Shown: piece by piece, positions 63,993 to 64,000 of the stretch
Layout: each line of letters begins with the position of its first letter
Numbering within the stretch: position 1 is the first letter of the stretch
Source of the DNA: Rebecca billardiae RCC1528
Lineage: Eukaryota; Haptophyta
DNA length: 64,000 bases
NCBI GenBank assembly: GCA_965240325.2
Contig: OZ251223.1
Span: forward strand, 434,001 to 498,000
Reading direction: 5' to 3'
Notes under the pieces: model-generated
Databases searched by the model: none
The model's input: only the letters and a program-made list of their open reading frames with translations
What the model was told of the DNA's origin: nothing
Position numbers and translations under genes: made by a program

Positions 63993-64000
63993 AATCTCCA

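Overview
This window looks like eukaryotic nuclear DNA from a microalga with a GC-rich genome. Many genes are interrupted by short GT-AG introns (about 80-220 bp) that usually open GTGCG and close GCAG. Gene content is eukaryotic: a MAP2K-type kinase, an ENTH/epsin, a UBR-type E3 ligase, a CDKAL1-like tRNA enzyme and a SAP30BP/HCNGP homologue. One S1-domain protein has a leader resembling the signal-plus-transit peptides of secondary-plastid algae. A haptophyte-like alga is the best guess; this is inference from style and content, and no organism can be named from the sequence alone.

Layout. 1-1049: a long, nearly perfect inverted repeat at the left edge. 1.1-5.4 kb: a sulfatase head-to-head with a multi-exon protein resembling the C2orf81 family. 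7.0-9.7 kb: a Cys-rich secreted protein head-to-head with a DUF2306-like membrane protein. 10.3-12.6 kb: two inverted copies of a short mobile-like repeat around the SAP30BP homologue. 14.2-14.8 kb: a small unknown protein. 16.0-18.4 kb: a CDKAL1-type methylthiotransferase head-to-head with a small secretory protein. 18.9-25.0 kb: an LRR protein with an SHWWG-containing N-terminal domain, a condensation-fold acyltransferase and an alpha/beta hydrolase, all on the minus strand. 25.7-33.4 kb: a giant UBR/ClpS/RING N-degron E3 ligase. 35.0-37.5 kb: a four-exon epsin. 38.5-39.5 kb: a METTL21-like methyltransferase. 39.7-42.8 kb: two distinct transposon-like insertions. 43.0-44.1 kb: an MHYT-domain membrane protein. 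44.5-53.2 kb: a 2783-residue ion channel. 53.8-54.7 kb and 63.1-64.0 kb: an inverted pair of homeobox paralogues, one frameshifted. 55.6-62.1 kb: a plastid-type S1 protein head-to-head with a MAP2K, then a zinc-finger/RING protein head-to-head with an unknown protein.

The most unusual object is the channel gene at 44.5-53.2 kb. One reading frame carries two complete modules, each made of a channel domain, a cyclic-nucleotide-binding domain and ankyrin repeats, with different pore sequences. Next in interest are the two mobile elements at 39.7-42.8 kb, one with 89-bp inverted ends built from a reiterated motif and one with palindromic ends and a 5-bp target duplication. The genes do not form one pathway; this is ordinary mixed nuclear gene content, notable for five tightly spaced head-to-head gene pairs. 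Exon junctions were worked out by hand from splice signals, phase and family conservation and have not been confirmed by transcripts.
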